The notes beneath the pieces were generated by a model that worked only from the letters and a program-made list of their open reading frames with translations, searched no databases and had not been told where the DNA came from. Shown here in pieces: positions 36,852-44,254 of a stretch of DNA of 64,000 nucleotides. Origin of the DNA: CAVZXS01 sp963779325 (GTDB taxonomy: Bacteria; Bacteroidota; Bacteroidia; Chitinophagales; Chitinophagaceae); assembly GCA_963779325.1 (NCBI GenBank), contig CAVZXS010000019.1:400355-464354 (forward strand). The letters run 5' to 3'. The translations under genes were made by a program, and so were the position numbers. How positions within the stretch are numbered: position 1 is the first letter of the stretch; every line of letters starts with the position of its first letter.

Positions 36852-36859
36852 CAAAGGTA
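36852..36859 (-). promoter_or_regulatory. Promoter of the 432-residue gene cassette, -7 box TACCTTTG
   Basis: Exact TAnnTTTG on the minus strand with a TTG 21 bases further upstream as -33 element. The start codon lies at 36524, so the leader would be about 320 bases. The palindrome ACCAC-AAAC-GTGGT at 36886-36899 lies just upstream and may be an operator. The leader itself holds no ORF or hairpin I can name. Confidence 0.55.
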
Positions 36860-36885
36860 TAGTGATTGTTATGGTAAAAACAATA

Positions 36886-36899
36886 CCACAAACGTGGTA
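36886..36899. promoter_or_regulatory. Small palindrome upstream of the cassette promoter
   Basis: ACCAC-AAAC-GTGGT, perfect 5-base arms, 26 bases upstream of the -7 box. It could be an operator for a regulator outside the window; too short to be certain. Confidence 0.3.
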
Positions 36900-37084
36900 A
36901 TTTTTTATTTGTACTCCGGCTATTTAAACCGGTTATACTAATTTCCTTTACAGCGCATGCAGTCGGCTCACCGAGGTTGGCGTTCCCGCCAACGGATCAC
37001 AGATCAAAATAAAATTCGTTTTGGAAATACCTTCAAATAAATCAATTATTCGAAAAAGAATCAGCATTTTGTTTTATTACTGTG

Positions 37085-37092
37085 TTAATTTG
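37085..37092 (+). promoter_or_regulatory. nadB promoter candidate, -7 box TTAATTTG
   Basis: One mismatch to TAnnTTTG, 16 bases before the nadB ATG. Another hairpin (GTTGGCG/CGCCAAC near 36975-36992) lies in the same gap. Confidence 0.45.
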
Positions 37093-37108
37093 CAAAAAAT
37101 ATTACTGA

Positions 37109-38812
37109 ATGGCTAACACAGATTTTTTGGTAATTGGCAGCGGCATAGCAGGGCTAACCTATGCACTGAAAGTAGCCAACCAATTTCCCGATAAAGAAGT
37201 AACGGTAATTACAAAAACTACGGCTGATGAAACTAATACCAAATACGCTCAAGGCGGTATTGCCGTAGTAAATGATCTGCAGCAGGACAGTTTTGAAAAA
37301 CATATTGAAGATACCTTGATTGCCGGCGACGGATTATGTAATAAAAAAATTGTAGAGATAGTAGTAAAAGAAGGCCCTGAAAGAGTAAATGAAATTATAG
37401 AATGGGGAGCGCAATTTGATAAAGAAAAAGACGGCGATTATAAACGCGGCAAAGAAGGCGGTCATTCCGAGTACAGAATTTTGCATCATAAAGATGTAAC
37501 GGGCAAAGAAATGGAAAGAGCATTGCTGGATGCCGTTAGTCATCAAAAAAATATTTCCATCATCAATCATTGTTTCGTTGTAGAAATTATTACCCAACAC
37601 CACTTGGGTTATCTTATTACAAAATCGACACCCGATATACAATGTTATGGAGTGTATGTACTGAACCTGCATACCAATGCCATTGAAAAAATTACAGCGG
37701 ATATTACGTTGCTTGCTACGGGCGGCAATGGCCAGGTGTATCGTACCACAACCAATCCGTCCATTGCAACCGGCGATGGAGTAGCCATGGTGTACAGGGC
37801 CAAAGGAAGAATTGAAAATATGGAGTTCATACAATTTCATCCTACAGCGTTGTATGAGCAGGGTGTTCGCGGTCATGCTTTTTTAATTACCGAAGCCGTT
37901 CGCGGCGATGGCGGTATACTTCGCAATAAAAACGGCGAAGCCTTTATGGAAAAATATGATGAACGAAAAGATTTGGCTCCCCGCGATATTGTAGCAAGAG
38001 CAATAGATAGTGAAATGAAACGGACCGGTACCGAGCATGTATGGTTAGACTGCCGGCATTTTGATAAAGAAAAATTTATTGAACACTTTCCCAATATTTA
38101 TGAAAAGTGCATGGGCATTGGTATTGATATTGCCAAGCATATGATACCGGTAGCGCCTGCGGCGCATTACAGTTGCGGCGGTATAAAAACCGATGAGTGG
38201 GGACGCAGCAGTATAAAAAATTTATACGCCTGCGGCGAGTGTGCAAGCACAGGTTTGCACGGCGCCAATCGTTTGGCAAGTAATTCATTATTGGAAGCAA
38301 TGGTGTTTGCACACAGGTGTTTCAAAGCCTCCCTAAATCCCTCACAAGGAGGGACTTCGCACCCGCACAATAGCCAGCTTGCCGACAAGCAAAATATTTT
38401 TCAATCATCGGGTTTTGTGCATGGCCAAATCCCTCCTTTGGAGGGTGGGGAGGCCGTTGGGGGGGCTTCTATTCCCGATTGGAACGCACAAGGAACATCC
38501 GAGCCGAAGGAAATGATTTTGATAACGCAAAGTTTAAAAGAGTTGCAATTAATTATGAGCGACTATGTGGGTATCGTTCGCAACAATATACGTTTGCAGC
38601 GTGCAAGCAGAAGGCTTGATTTATTATGGGAAGAAACGGAAGACTTATATAAAACAACTGCCGTATCGCCGCAGTTATTGGAGTTGCGCAATATGATAAC
38701 AGTAGGTTATCTTATTGTAAAAGGAGCCAGCTTCCGTAAAGAAAGCCGCGGATTGCATTTCAATACTGATTACCCGAATAAGAGTGAGTTGGTACAGAAT
38801 ATTGTTTTGTAA
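37109..38812 (+). CDS. nadB: L-aspartate oxidase with an in-frame palindromic insert
   Basis: NadB oxidises L-aspartate to iminoaspartate, the first step of de novo NAD synthesis. The 567-residue protein has the FAD-binding start FLVIGSGIAGLTYALKVA (GxGxxG), TKYAQGGIAVV, EGGHSEYRILHHKD (active-site His/Arg region), IQFHPTALYEQGVRG and GVHGANRLASNSLLEA-type TGLHGANRLASNSLLEAMVF. Family length is about 520-540 residues. The surplus is residues ~408-453, an in-frame GC-rich palindromic insert (38330-38472) between the FAD-domain end and the helical C-terminal domain (IPDWNAQGTSEPKEMILITQSLKELQ). The frame is open throughout and the motifs are complete, so activity is plausible. nadA and nadC are not in the window. 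Confidence 0.95.
   Translation: MANTDFLVIGSGIAGLTYALKVANQFPDKEVTVITKTTADETNTKYAQGGIAVVNDLQQDSFEKHIEDTLIAGDGLCNKKIVEIVVKEGPERVNEIIEWGAQFDKEKDGDYKRGKEGGHSEYRILHHKDVTGKEMERALLDAVSHQKNISIINHCFVVEIITQHHLGYLITKSTPDIQCYGVYVLNLHTNAIEKITADITLLATGGNGQVYRTTTNPSIATGDGVAMVYRAKGRIENMEFIQFHPTALYEQGVRGHAFLITEAVRGDGGILRNKNGEAFMEKYDERKDLAPRDIVARAIDSEMKRTGTEHVWLDCRHFDKEKFIEHFPNIYEKCMGIGIDIAKHMIPVAPAAHYSCGGIKTDEWGRSSIKNLYACGECASTGLHGANRLASNSLLEAMVFAHRCFKASLNPSQGGTSHPHNSQLADKQNIFQSSGFVHGQIPPLEGGEAVGGASIPDWNAQGTSEPKEMILITQSLKELQLIMSDYVGIVRNNIRLQRASRRLDLLWEETEDLYKTTAVSPQLLELRNMITVGYLIVKGASFRKESRGLHFNTDYPNKSELVQNIVL
38330..38472. repeat. Palindromic element inserted in frame in nadB
   Basis: About 143 bases with a hairpin at each end: left ATCCCTCACAAGGAGGGA, right ATCCCTCCTTTGGAGGGT followed by GGGGAGGCC and GGGGGGGCTT. 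The ends (AAAGCCTCCC and GGGGGGGCTT) form a rough inverted repeat. Encoded residues are ~408-453 of NadB. Same architecture as the ispG insert. Confidence 0.75.
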
Positions 38813-38869
38813 CAGGCAGGTTTTTGAAATCAATATGTAACACAGCAGGGTGTTATTTCAAAAATATTT

Positions 38870-39047
38870 TGAACCACGCTTGTCCCGCGGAATGCGGGAG
38901 TGACAGAGAGACACGGGCTTACACAGTTTTTAGTACAACTTTTTATGTTTATCTATATCACTGAAAATGTATAAGAAGCAGATCAAAATATATAAAAAAA
39001 ACTCCGTGCCTTCTCTGTGACTTGGTGTCTCTGTGGTTCATAAATAT
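38870..39047. repeat. Hairpin repeat and CTCTGTG-type dispersed repeat
   Basis: Contains a hairpin (TCCCGCGGAATGCGGGA) and, further on, CCGTGCCTTCTCTGTG...TGTCTCTGTGG, related to the CTCTGC units at 7640 and 8735. It lies between nadB and the acyltransferase gene; no gene is seen in 38813-39073. Confidence 0.5.
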
Positions 39048-39073
39048 TTATTTTTAAATTATCAATTAAACCA

Positions 39074-39952
39074 ATGTATTATTTAGTTTTTAGATTGTTA
39101 TATCTCTTTTCATTATTACCGCTTTGGAGTTTATATTTCTTTTCAAACATCGCTCACTTTTTTGTGTATTATGTTTCAGGTTACCGCAAAGAAATTGTAA
39201 TGAGTAATCTACGAATTGCTTTTCCTGAAAAAACGGAAAAGGAAAGAATAAAAATCGCCAAGCAGTTCTATCTCTATTTTACCGATGCTATGATAGAATC
39301 ATTAAAAATGATTTCGATGAGTAAAAAAGAAATTATTAAAAGAAGTACGGGAGAGTTTGATTTATTAAACAGGCTAATTGATGAGGGGAAAAATATTCAT
39401 ATCATGGCGGGGCACCAGTTCAATTGGGAGTTTGCCAACCTGCTTTATGCCATGCATTTAAAAATTCCTTTTGTAGGCGTGTACCAGGTTATCAGCAATA
39501 AAATATTTGATAAAATATTTTTCAACTTCCGAAAGAAATACGGCACCATTCTTATTTCGGCGCCGGATTTTAAAAATAAAATGCACACCGTTTTTACCAA
39601 ACAGTATATGTTGGCATTAGCGGCCGATCAAAACCCGGGTAACCCTGCCAATGCGTATTGGCTTAATTTTTTAAACAAACCGGCGCCCTTTGTAACCGGC
39701 CCCGCCAAAGGTGCTGTAAAATTTAATACCGCCGTGGTATATGTAGGTTTTCAAAAAATTAAAAGAGGGCATTACAATTTTACAACTACACTAATTACCG
39801 AAAACGGAATTGATTACACACCCGAACAGCTCACCGCTTTGTACAGAAACGAATTGGAAAAAACCATTCGTAAAGACCCGGCCAATTACCTATGGAGCCA
39901 CCGAAGGTGGAAATACGATTGGAAGGAAGAGTACGGGGAGGTGATGGCGTAA
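39074..39952 (+). CDS. LpxL/HtrB-family lipid A acyltransferase
   Basis: This 292-residue protein has the LpxL_LpxM acyltransferase layout: an N-terminal hydrophobic helix (VFRLLYLFSLLPLWSLYFFS), YVSGYRKEIVMSNLRIAFPEKT (the N-R-x-x-FP signature), the catalytic H-x4-E in MAGHQFNWEFAN near residue 115, ADQNPG and VTGPAKGAVKFNTAVVYVGF, and a C-terminal NYLWSHRRWK. Such enzymes add secondary acyl chains to lipid A at the inner membrane. It stands alone after nadB. Function as a lipid A lauroyl- or related acyltransferase is by family only. Confidence 0.9.
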   Translation: MYYLVFRLLYLFSLLPLWSLYFFSNIAHFFVYYVSGYRKEIVMSNLRIAFPEKTEKERIKIAKQFYLYFTDAMIESLKMISMSKKEIIKRSTGEFDLLNRLIDEGKNIHIMAGHQFNWEFANLLYAMHLKIPFVGVYQVISNKIFDKIFFNFRKKYGTILISAPDFKNKMHTVFTKQYMLALAADQNPGNPANAYWLNFLNKPAPFVTGPAKGAVKFNTAVVYVGFQKIKRGHYNFTTTLITENGIDYTPEQLTALYRNELEKTIRKDPANYLWSHRRWKYDWKEEYGEVMA

Positions 39953-40346
39953 AATACCGGTTAATGCTTAATAGGATACTTACTACGGTATTTAATTTAG
40001 TACAAAGCGACATACGGGCCTGTAAAATTTATTTGGATTATTTTACTTCAAAATAACAATCTTTCGGCAATGCTGCCAATTGGGCAAACCAATTACATAC
40101 AGGTAAATAATCTTAAAATCAGATTCGGCGAATTGGAGCAATTACCACCCGCACTCTTCAAAAAATTGAGCGATTAATACCATCTTGCTTTACGAAGTAG
40201 TCCAAAGCCCGCTTGAACGGTACGGACGCGGACTAAGTACTATTTATATTCGGTAAAATAAAGCCGCCTATAAACAAGATTAAAGGGAGAAAATAGCTGC
40301 TTAAAAAGTAGTTGTGTCGGAAATGTGTCGGAATGATATAACTAAA

Positions 40347-40373
40347 AAAGGGTTTCAATTGTTGAAACCCTTT
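40347..40373 (-). terminator. Terminator downstream of tRNA-Asn
   Basis: Perfect hairpin AAAGGGTTTCAA-TTG-TTGAAACCC-TTT, ending in a T run on the minus strand, directly after the tRNA-Asn 3' end. The 39953-40346 gap has no gene I can support; an open stretch at 40055-40176 (36 codons after an ATG) was noticed and left uncalled. Confidence 0.8.
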
Positions 40374-40383
40374 GTGGTGGCTG

Positions 40384-40457
40384 CTCCCCCTGCTGGACTT
40401 GAACCAGCGACCCTCTGATTAACAGTCAGATGCTCTAACCAACTGAGCTAAGGAGGA
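40384..40457 (-). tRNA. tRNA-Asn (GTT)
   Basis: 74-base cloverleaf: acceptor TCCTCCT pairs with AGGGGGA (one T-G pair), D-arm GCTCAGTTGGTTAGAGC, anticodon stem TCTGA/TCAGA with loop CTGTTAA (anticodon GTT), T-arm GCTGG-TTCAAGT-CCAGC. No encoded CCA. Discriminator base G. A terminator follows at 40347-40373. Asparagine fits anticodon GUU. Confidence 0.95.
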
Positions 40458-40593
40458 ATGTTATAAAAGTTCCAAAAATCAAAAAACAACTTCCAATATC
40501 CCCTTGGAATTTGGGTCTTGGTACTTGTATTTTTCATTTGGGAGGGCAAAAATAGGGAATTTTCATTTTCAAAAGGTTATACTTTCAACTTTA

Positions 40594-40950
40594 TTACAAC
40601 CAATTAAAAATTCCGCCGGTTTCAAAACCCACATAAACCCCTGTGGCTTCAATTCTTACCGGCCAATGCTTCAAATAATAACCCTCGCCTGTTACATTTC
40701 GGCCGTTTTCCATTTTAAATTTATATCTGTGCAAAGGGCAAACTACATTTCCCAATGCATCAATATATCCATCGGCTAAAATACCACCCGCATGGGGGCA
40801 TTTATTGGCAAAGGCAAATAATTCTTCTTTAAATTTCGCCAGGCAAATTTTTTTATTACCTGTTTCCGCAACGGCTATATTATTCGACTTAAAATCAATT
40901 TCCTTTATGTCATCCGCTATTTTATGCCAGGTATATTTTTTTTCAGTCAT
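40594..40950 (-). CDS. Rieske [2Fe-2S] protein
   Basis: From the ATG at 40950 (MTEKKYTWHKIADD) the protein has 118 residues and is one Rieske domain: NKCPHAGGILADGYID (C-x-H) and VVCPLHRYKFKMENGR (C-x-x-H), the four ligands of the [2Fe-2S] cluster. This small stand-alone type resembles NirD or ferredoxin components of dioxygenases. There is no membrane helix, so it is not a bc1-type Rieske. No catalytic partner is adjacent; hflX lies upstream on the same strand, 41 bases away. The first ten codons of the longer frame overlap no RBS and are left out. Confidence 0.9.
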   Translation of the reverse strand: MTEKKYTWHKIADDIKEIDFKSNNIAVAETGNKKICLAKFKEELFAFANKCPHAGGILADGYIDALGNVVCPLHRYKFKMENGRNVTGEGYYLKHWPVRIEATGVYVGFETGGIFNWL

Positions 40951-40991
40951 GCGTAGTATTCTTGCGTTTGCGGCAGGCAATACGGTGTTGT

Positions 40992-42182
40992 TTAATACAT
41001 AAAATCTGTTTTGTACGGATAGCGAATTTTGTATAACTCTCTTACTTTATCCAAAATTACTTTTCGCAGTTCTTCCAAATTCCGTTTTTCTATAGCCGAA
41101 ATAAAAACAACATTTCCGCCGGTCTCATTATTCCATCGTTCTTTCAGGTCGTTTAATATTTCTTTCTTCGTGTTTTCATCCAGCCATTCATCAAAGGTAT
41201 TTTTTTCATATAAATCCATTTTATTAAAAATGGTAATAACGGGCTTTTCAAAAGCTTTCAGCTCCTGCAACGTGGTATTCACCACACCTATTTGCTCTTC
41301 ATAATTGGGATGCGAAATATCAACGACATGCAAAAGAATATCTGCTTCTCTTACTTCATCCAATGTGCTTTTAAAACTTTCTATTAAATGATGCGGCAGT
41401 TTTCTTATAAAACCAACTGTATCGCTCAGCAGAAAAGGCGTAGTGTCAAAAACAATTTTGCTTGTGGTGGTATCAAGCGTAGCAAACAATTTATTCTCGG
41501 CAAATACATCTCTTTTACTCAGCAAATTCATAATGGTAGATTTGCCTACATTGGTATATCCTACCAATGCCACACGTATAAATTCGCCCCTGTCTTTTCG
41601 TTGCGTCAATGATTGTTTATCAATTTCGGCCAATCGTTTTTTCAGTAAAGAAATTTTATCCCGTACAATACGTCGGTCGGTTTCTATCTCCGTTTCACCC
41701 GGTCCTCTTGTTCCTATACCGCCGCCAAGTCTTTCAAGATGTTTCCACATTCCGCGCAGCCTTGGTAAAATATACTGAAACTGTGCTAACTCAACCTGCG
41801 CCTTTGCTTGCGCCGTCTTTGCACGACTTGCAAAAATGTCAAGAATAAGATCGGATCGGTCAATTGTTTTTACATTCAGTACTTTTTCAATATTGTTTAT
41901 TTGCGAACCGCTCAGTTCATCATCAAAAATTACAACACGAATATCTTTTGCTTTACAGTAATTTTTTATTTCTTCCAGTTTGCCCTTGCCTACAAAAGTT
42001 TTACTATCGGGGTGCGCCAATTTTTGAAAAAAAGATTTTACGGCTATGGCGCCGGCGGTTTCAGCCAAAAAAGAAAGTTCGGCCAAATACTCTTTCAATT
42101 GCTGTTCTGTCTGATCCTTATGTATCAGTCCCACCAGTACAGCTTTTTCTTCTTTTTGAATACTATTTTTTTTATCTATCAC
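40992..42182 (-). CDS. hflX: Ribosome-associated GTPase HflX
   Basis: This 396-residue protein has the HflX N-terminal domain (AVKSFFQKLAHPDSKTFVGKGKLEEIKN and IFDDELSGSQINNIEKVL), the linker RLGGGIGTRGPGETEIETDRRIVRDKI, and the G domain: VGYTNVGKST (G1), DTTTS (G2), DTVGFIRKLPHHLIESFKSTLDE (G3), FNKMDL (G4, N-K-x-D) and a C-terminal helix. HflX splits stalled 70S ribosomes under stress and binds GTP. Length is normal. It is followed 12 bases later by the Rieske gene, but the two are not functionally linked in other genomes as far as I know. Confidence 0.95.
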   Translation of the reverse strand: MIDKKNSIQKEEKAVLVGLIHKDQTEQQLKEYLAELSFLAETAGAIAVKSFFQKLAHPDSKTFVGKGKLEEIKNYCKAKDIRVVIFDDELSGSQINNIEKVLNVKTIDRSDLILDIFASRAKTAQAKAQVELAQFQYILPRLRGMWKHLERLGGGIGTRGPGETEIETDRRIVRDKISLLKKRLAEIDKQSLTQRKDRGEFIRVALVGYTNVGKSTIMNLLSKRDVFAENKLFATLDTTTSKIVFDTTPFLLSDTVGFIRKLPHHLIESFKSTLDEVREADILLHVVDISHPNYEEQIGVVNTTLQELKAFEKPVITIFNKMDLYEKNTFDEWLDENTKKEILNDLKERWNNETGGNVVFISAIEKRNLEELRKVILDKVRELYKIRYPYKTDFMY

Positions 42183-42295
42183 GGAATAATTTAAAGTATA
42201 ATGAATTGCCCGCTCAAAAGTAATACCGAATCGCCGGTAAAAATAATCCGATTGTTATTTCTTTATGACTCCCGGTACTTTACCGAACCCCCTGT

Positions 42296-42356
42296 AAAAT
42301 AATCCCGCCTGATATTAACTCAGGCTCTTGGTAAAAGTTTTCCGGCGGGTTATTTT
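42296..42356 (-). terminator. Hairpin terminator after the outer-membrane protein gene
   Basis: Arms AAAATAATCCCGCC and GGCGGGTTATTTT (one bulge) with a smaller hairpin inside; located 64 bases beyond the stop at 42420. Minus-strand use is likely. Confidence 0.6.
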
Positions 42357-42419
42357 AAAATAAAAAAGCGACCGGCATCGCCAATCGCTGAAATATTTTG
42401 TAAACAGTTTTATGCTATT

Positions 42420-43151
42420 CTATAAACCGCTCAGTGTAAGCCCTATTGAAAAAGGTTTTACATCAGGCCCCAGGCCATCTTTAACAAATGCATTTATTTG
42501 ATAACTGCCGAATAAGCTGAAGTTGCCGTATCCTATTCTTGATGTAACGGCCAGCCTGTATGTATTAAAAAATCTTTTGCCGGTTTCTTTCTGCGTGTAG
42601 TTTAGCGTAGCGCCACGGGCATCATCAACAAAACTCTTTCCTTTGGTATGCACATTCAATAATGTCCCTATTTTAGCGCCAATGGCAAACTTGAAACTTT
42701 TATCAGAACTACCGGGGTTTGCAATATAGCGCAACTCCACCGGCGCTTCGAGGTACGCGGTAGACAATTTGAATTTTTTAAAATAACTGGTGTCTTTATT
42801 GTTTTTAAATGTTAAGCGGGTGTTGCCATCCTTAATATCTACTGTTGTTTTATCAAAATAAATATTATCGGTACCCACGCCTGCGCCTATTCCTATGCTG
42901 AAATGCGGATTTGTTTTAAAAGGAAAATCAAACATGAAATATACATTAGCCGTTTTTGCAATGCCTTTTGTAGCAATACTGTCGGGTATACCGGCCCATC
43001 CGGCATAACCAAGCTGAATCATAAAATGATCATTGGCTCTTCCGCTCAGGTCTACCTTAGGTTTTACTTTTTTAGGAACAGTTGTATCTGCCTGGGCAAA
43101 TACACCGGATACAAAAAAGACACTTACGGCAATCACAAAAAATTTCTTCAT
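42420..43151 (-). CDS. Outer-membrane beta-barrel protein
   Basis: A 243-residue protein with a signal peptide (VIAVSVFFVSGVFAQ) and alternating hydrophobic strands of an 8-10-strand barrel: DHFMIQLGYAGWAG, VYFMFDFPFKTNPHFSIGIGAGVG, TAYLEAPVELRYIAN, FKFAIGAKIGTLLN, YRLAVTSRIGYGNFSLFGSYQINAF and a C-terminal KPFSIGLTLSGL ending in a hydrophobic residue. It resembles PorT-type or OmpA-like porins common in this phylum. Ligand is unknown. A consensus promoter and a strong terminator make it a single-gene transcript. Confidence 0.78.
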   Translation of the reverse strand: MKKFFVIAVSVFFVSGVFAQADTTVPKKVKPKVDLSGRANDHFMIQLGYAGWAGIPDSIATKGIAKTANVYFMFDFPFKTNPHFSIGIGAGVGTDNIYFDKTTVDIKDGNTRLTFKNNKDTSYFKKFKLSTAYLEAPVELRYIANPGSSDKSFKFAIGAKIGTLLNVHTKGKSFVDDARGATLNYTQKETGKRFFNTYRLAVTSRIGYGNFSLFGSYQINAFVKDGLGPDVKPFSIGLTLSGL

Positions 43152-43169
43152 GTAGTAGATTTAAGTCGG

Positions 43170-43177
43170 CAAATATA
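43170..43177 (-). promoter_or_regulatory. Promoter of the outer-membrane protein gene, -7 box TATATTTG
   Basis: Exact TAnnTTTG on the minus strand, 19 bases before the ATG at 43151. Confidence 0.6.
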
Positions 43178-43221
43178 TTTTTTCTTTCGGTTAATGAAAG
43201 GTTAAGAGCTTGATTAATAAA

Positions 43222-43246
43222 AAATGCCCCGAATTTCGAGGCATTT
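43222..43246 (-). terminator. Terminator after the CAT tRNA
   Basis: Hairpin AAATGCCTCGA-AATTCGGGGCATTT in the minus direction with following T residues, directly after the tRNA 3' end. Confidence 0.75.
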
Positions 43247-43247
43247 G

Positions 43248-43321
43248 TGGACCCTGCCGGGTTCGAACCAGCGACCCTCTGATTATGAGTCAGATGCTCT
43301 AACCAGCTGAGCTAAGGGTCC
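43248..43321 (-). tRNA. tRNA with CAT anticodon (tRNA-Met elongator or tRNA-Ile2)
   Basis: 74-base cloverleaf: acceptor GGACCCT/AGGGTCC, D-arm GCTCAGCTGGTTAGAGC, anticodon stem TCTGA/TCAGA with loop CTCATAA (anticodon CAT), T-arm GCCGGGTTCGAACC-type, discriminator A, no encoded CCA. CAT may be elongator Met or, if C34 is converted to lysidine, isoleucine (AUA). The C4-G69 and C5-G68 acceptor pairs are those seen in E. coli tRNA-Ile2 and used by TilS, which leans toward Ile2, but this is not decisive. Upstream lie four truncated copies of its 5' half. Confidence 0.9.
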
Positions 43322-43770
43322 GTGTTGCTAAAAGCAACAATTATTTTTGAAAAACTTAAAGAACCAATGTTGTTGTTCAACCACCCTCCCGACTTACAGT
43401 CGGGATTGCTCTAACCGGCTGAGCTAAGGGTCCGTGTTGCTAAAAGCAACAAATATTTTTACAAACTTAAAGAACCAATGTTGTTGTTCAACCACCCTCC
43501 CGACTTACAGTCGGGATTGCTCTAACCGGCAGAGCTAAGGGTCCGTGTTGCTAAAAGCAACAAATATTTTTACAAACTTAAAGAACCAATGTTGTTGTTC
43601 AACCACCCTCCCGACTTACAGTCGGGATTGCTCTAACCGGCTGAGCTAAGGGTCCGTGTTGCTAAAAGCAACAAATATTTTTACAAACCTAAAGAACCAA
43701 TGTTGTTGTTCAACCACCCTCCCGACTTACAGTCGGGATTGCTCTAACCGGCAGAGCTAAGGGTCCATAT
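43322..43770 (-). repeat. Tandem array of four 111-112 bp units, each with a truncated tRNA 5' half
   Basis: The GGGTCC mark recurs at 43316, 43428, 43539, 43650 and 43761, so the period is 112, 111, 111, 111. The first mark is the intact CAT tRNA; the next four units keep the tRNA 5' half (GGACCCTTAGCTC, then AGCCGGTTAGAGC) but replace the anticodon stem with a palindrome (TCCCGACTGTAAGTCGGGA) and lack the T-arm and 3' acceptor. Each unit begins with a short hairpin GTTGC-TTTTA-GCAAC. Units alternate between AGCTCAGCC and AGCTCTGCC, so a two-unit block was probably duplicated. The units cannot fold as a full tRNA. Confidence 0.85.
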
Positions 43771-43876
43771 TGCTAATAAAGCAACAACTATTTTAAAAAA
43801 ACTTAAAGAACCAATTTTCGGTGCTAAAAAGCTCCGTGAGCCGGCAAAAGTATAAAATTCAGACTGTATGATGAAA

Positions 43877-44107
43877 TTATTTCACTTCTTCAAAATCAAT
43901 ATAATCTCCTTTGGCTTCTTTTGGAGCCTGTTTTGGCGTTTCTTTAGCCTGAAAACCCTGCTGCTGTTCCATAAAATCACTCATTTTGTTTTTCATCTCC
44001 GCAAAATCCCTTTTTACTTTTTTAGTGGTTCTGTATATCGGTATTATAAATTTAAATACCAGGTTATAAAGAAACCATGCCAACAAAGCATATAAAATGT
44101 ATTTCAT
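43877..44107 (-). CDS. DUF4834-like small membrane protein
   Basis: From the ATG at 44107 the protein has 76 residues: one membrane helix (MKYILYALLAWFLYNLVFKFIIPIY) followed by a charged coil (TTKKVKRDFAEMKNKMSDFMEQQQ) and a Pro/Lys tail ending DYIDFEEVK. This is the layout of DUF4834, common in Bacteroidota. The upstream Met codons of the longer frame lie on or before the expected transcription start, because the -7 box TACCTTTG (44117-44124) is only 10 bases from the ATG; I use the downstream Met. The mRNA would be nearly leaderless. Function unknown. Confidence 0.75.
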   Translation of the reverse strand: MKYILYALLAWFLYNLVFKFIIPIYRTTKKVKRDFAEMKNKMSDFMEQQQGFQAKETPKQAPKEAKGDYIDFEEVK

Positions 44108-44116
44108 CATAATAAG

Positions 44117-44124
44117 CAAAGGTA
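44117..44124 (-). promoter_or_regulatory. Promoter of the DUF4834-like gene, -7 box TACCTTTG
   Basis: Exact TAnnTTTG on the minus strand, 9 bases before the ATG at 44107. It fixes the start downstream of 44110. Confidence 0.6.
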
Positions 44125-44226
44125 CAGCTGCAAAATATTCGGGGTCGTTTTAGGCCGCTGTTTTATCAAATTTTAAACTTTTTGTTTCGTCGCCATTAAT
44201 TTTTGGATTGTAAACACCGTTTGCCG

Positions 44227-44234
44227 TACATTTG
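44227..44234 (+). promoter_or_regulatory. rimP-nusA-infB promoter, -7 box TACATTTG
   Basis: Exact TAnnTTTG with a TTTG 21 bases upstream as -33 element. The expected start of transcription is near 44241, 53 bases before rimP. Confidence 0.65.
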
Positions 44235-44254
44235 CTCCGGACAAAAGAATCAAC

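Noticed and set aside
36756..36941. 61-residue plus frame in the leader region
   Set aside because: It crosses the promoter region of the cassette on the other strand and has no coding-like composition.
40384..40457. Integrated element at tRNA-Asn
   Set aside because: No integrase, no duplicated tRNA end and no clear direct repeat were found in the flanking sequence.
43322..43770. CRISPR array or four tRNA-Tyr genes
   Set aside because: The unit is 111 bases with no spacer diversity, so it is not CRISPR. The GTA-like loop is in a palindrome and the T-arm and 3' acceptor strand are absent, so the units are not tRNA genes.
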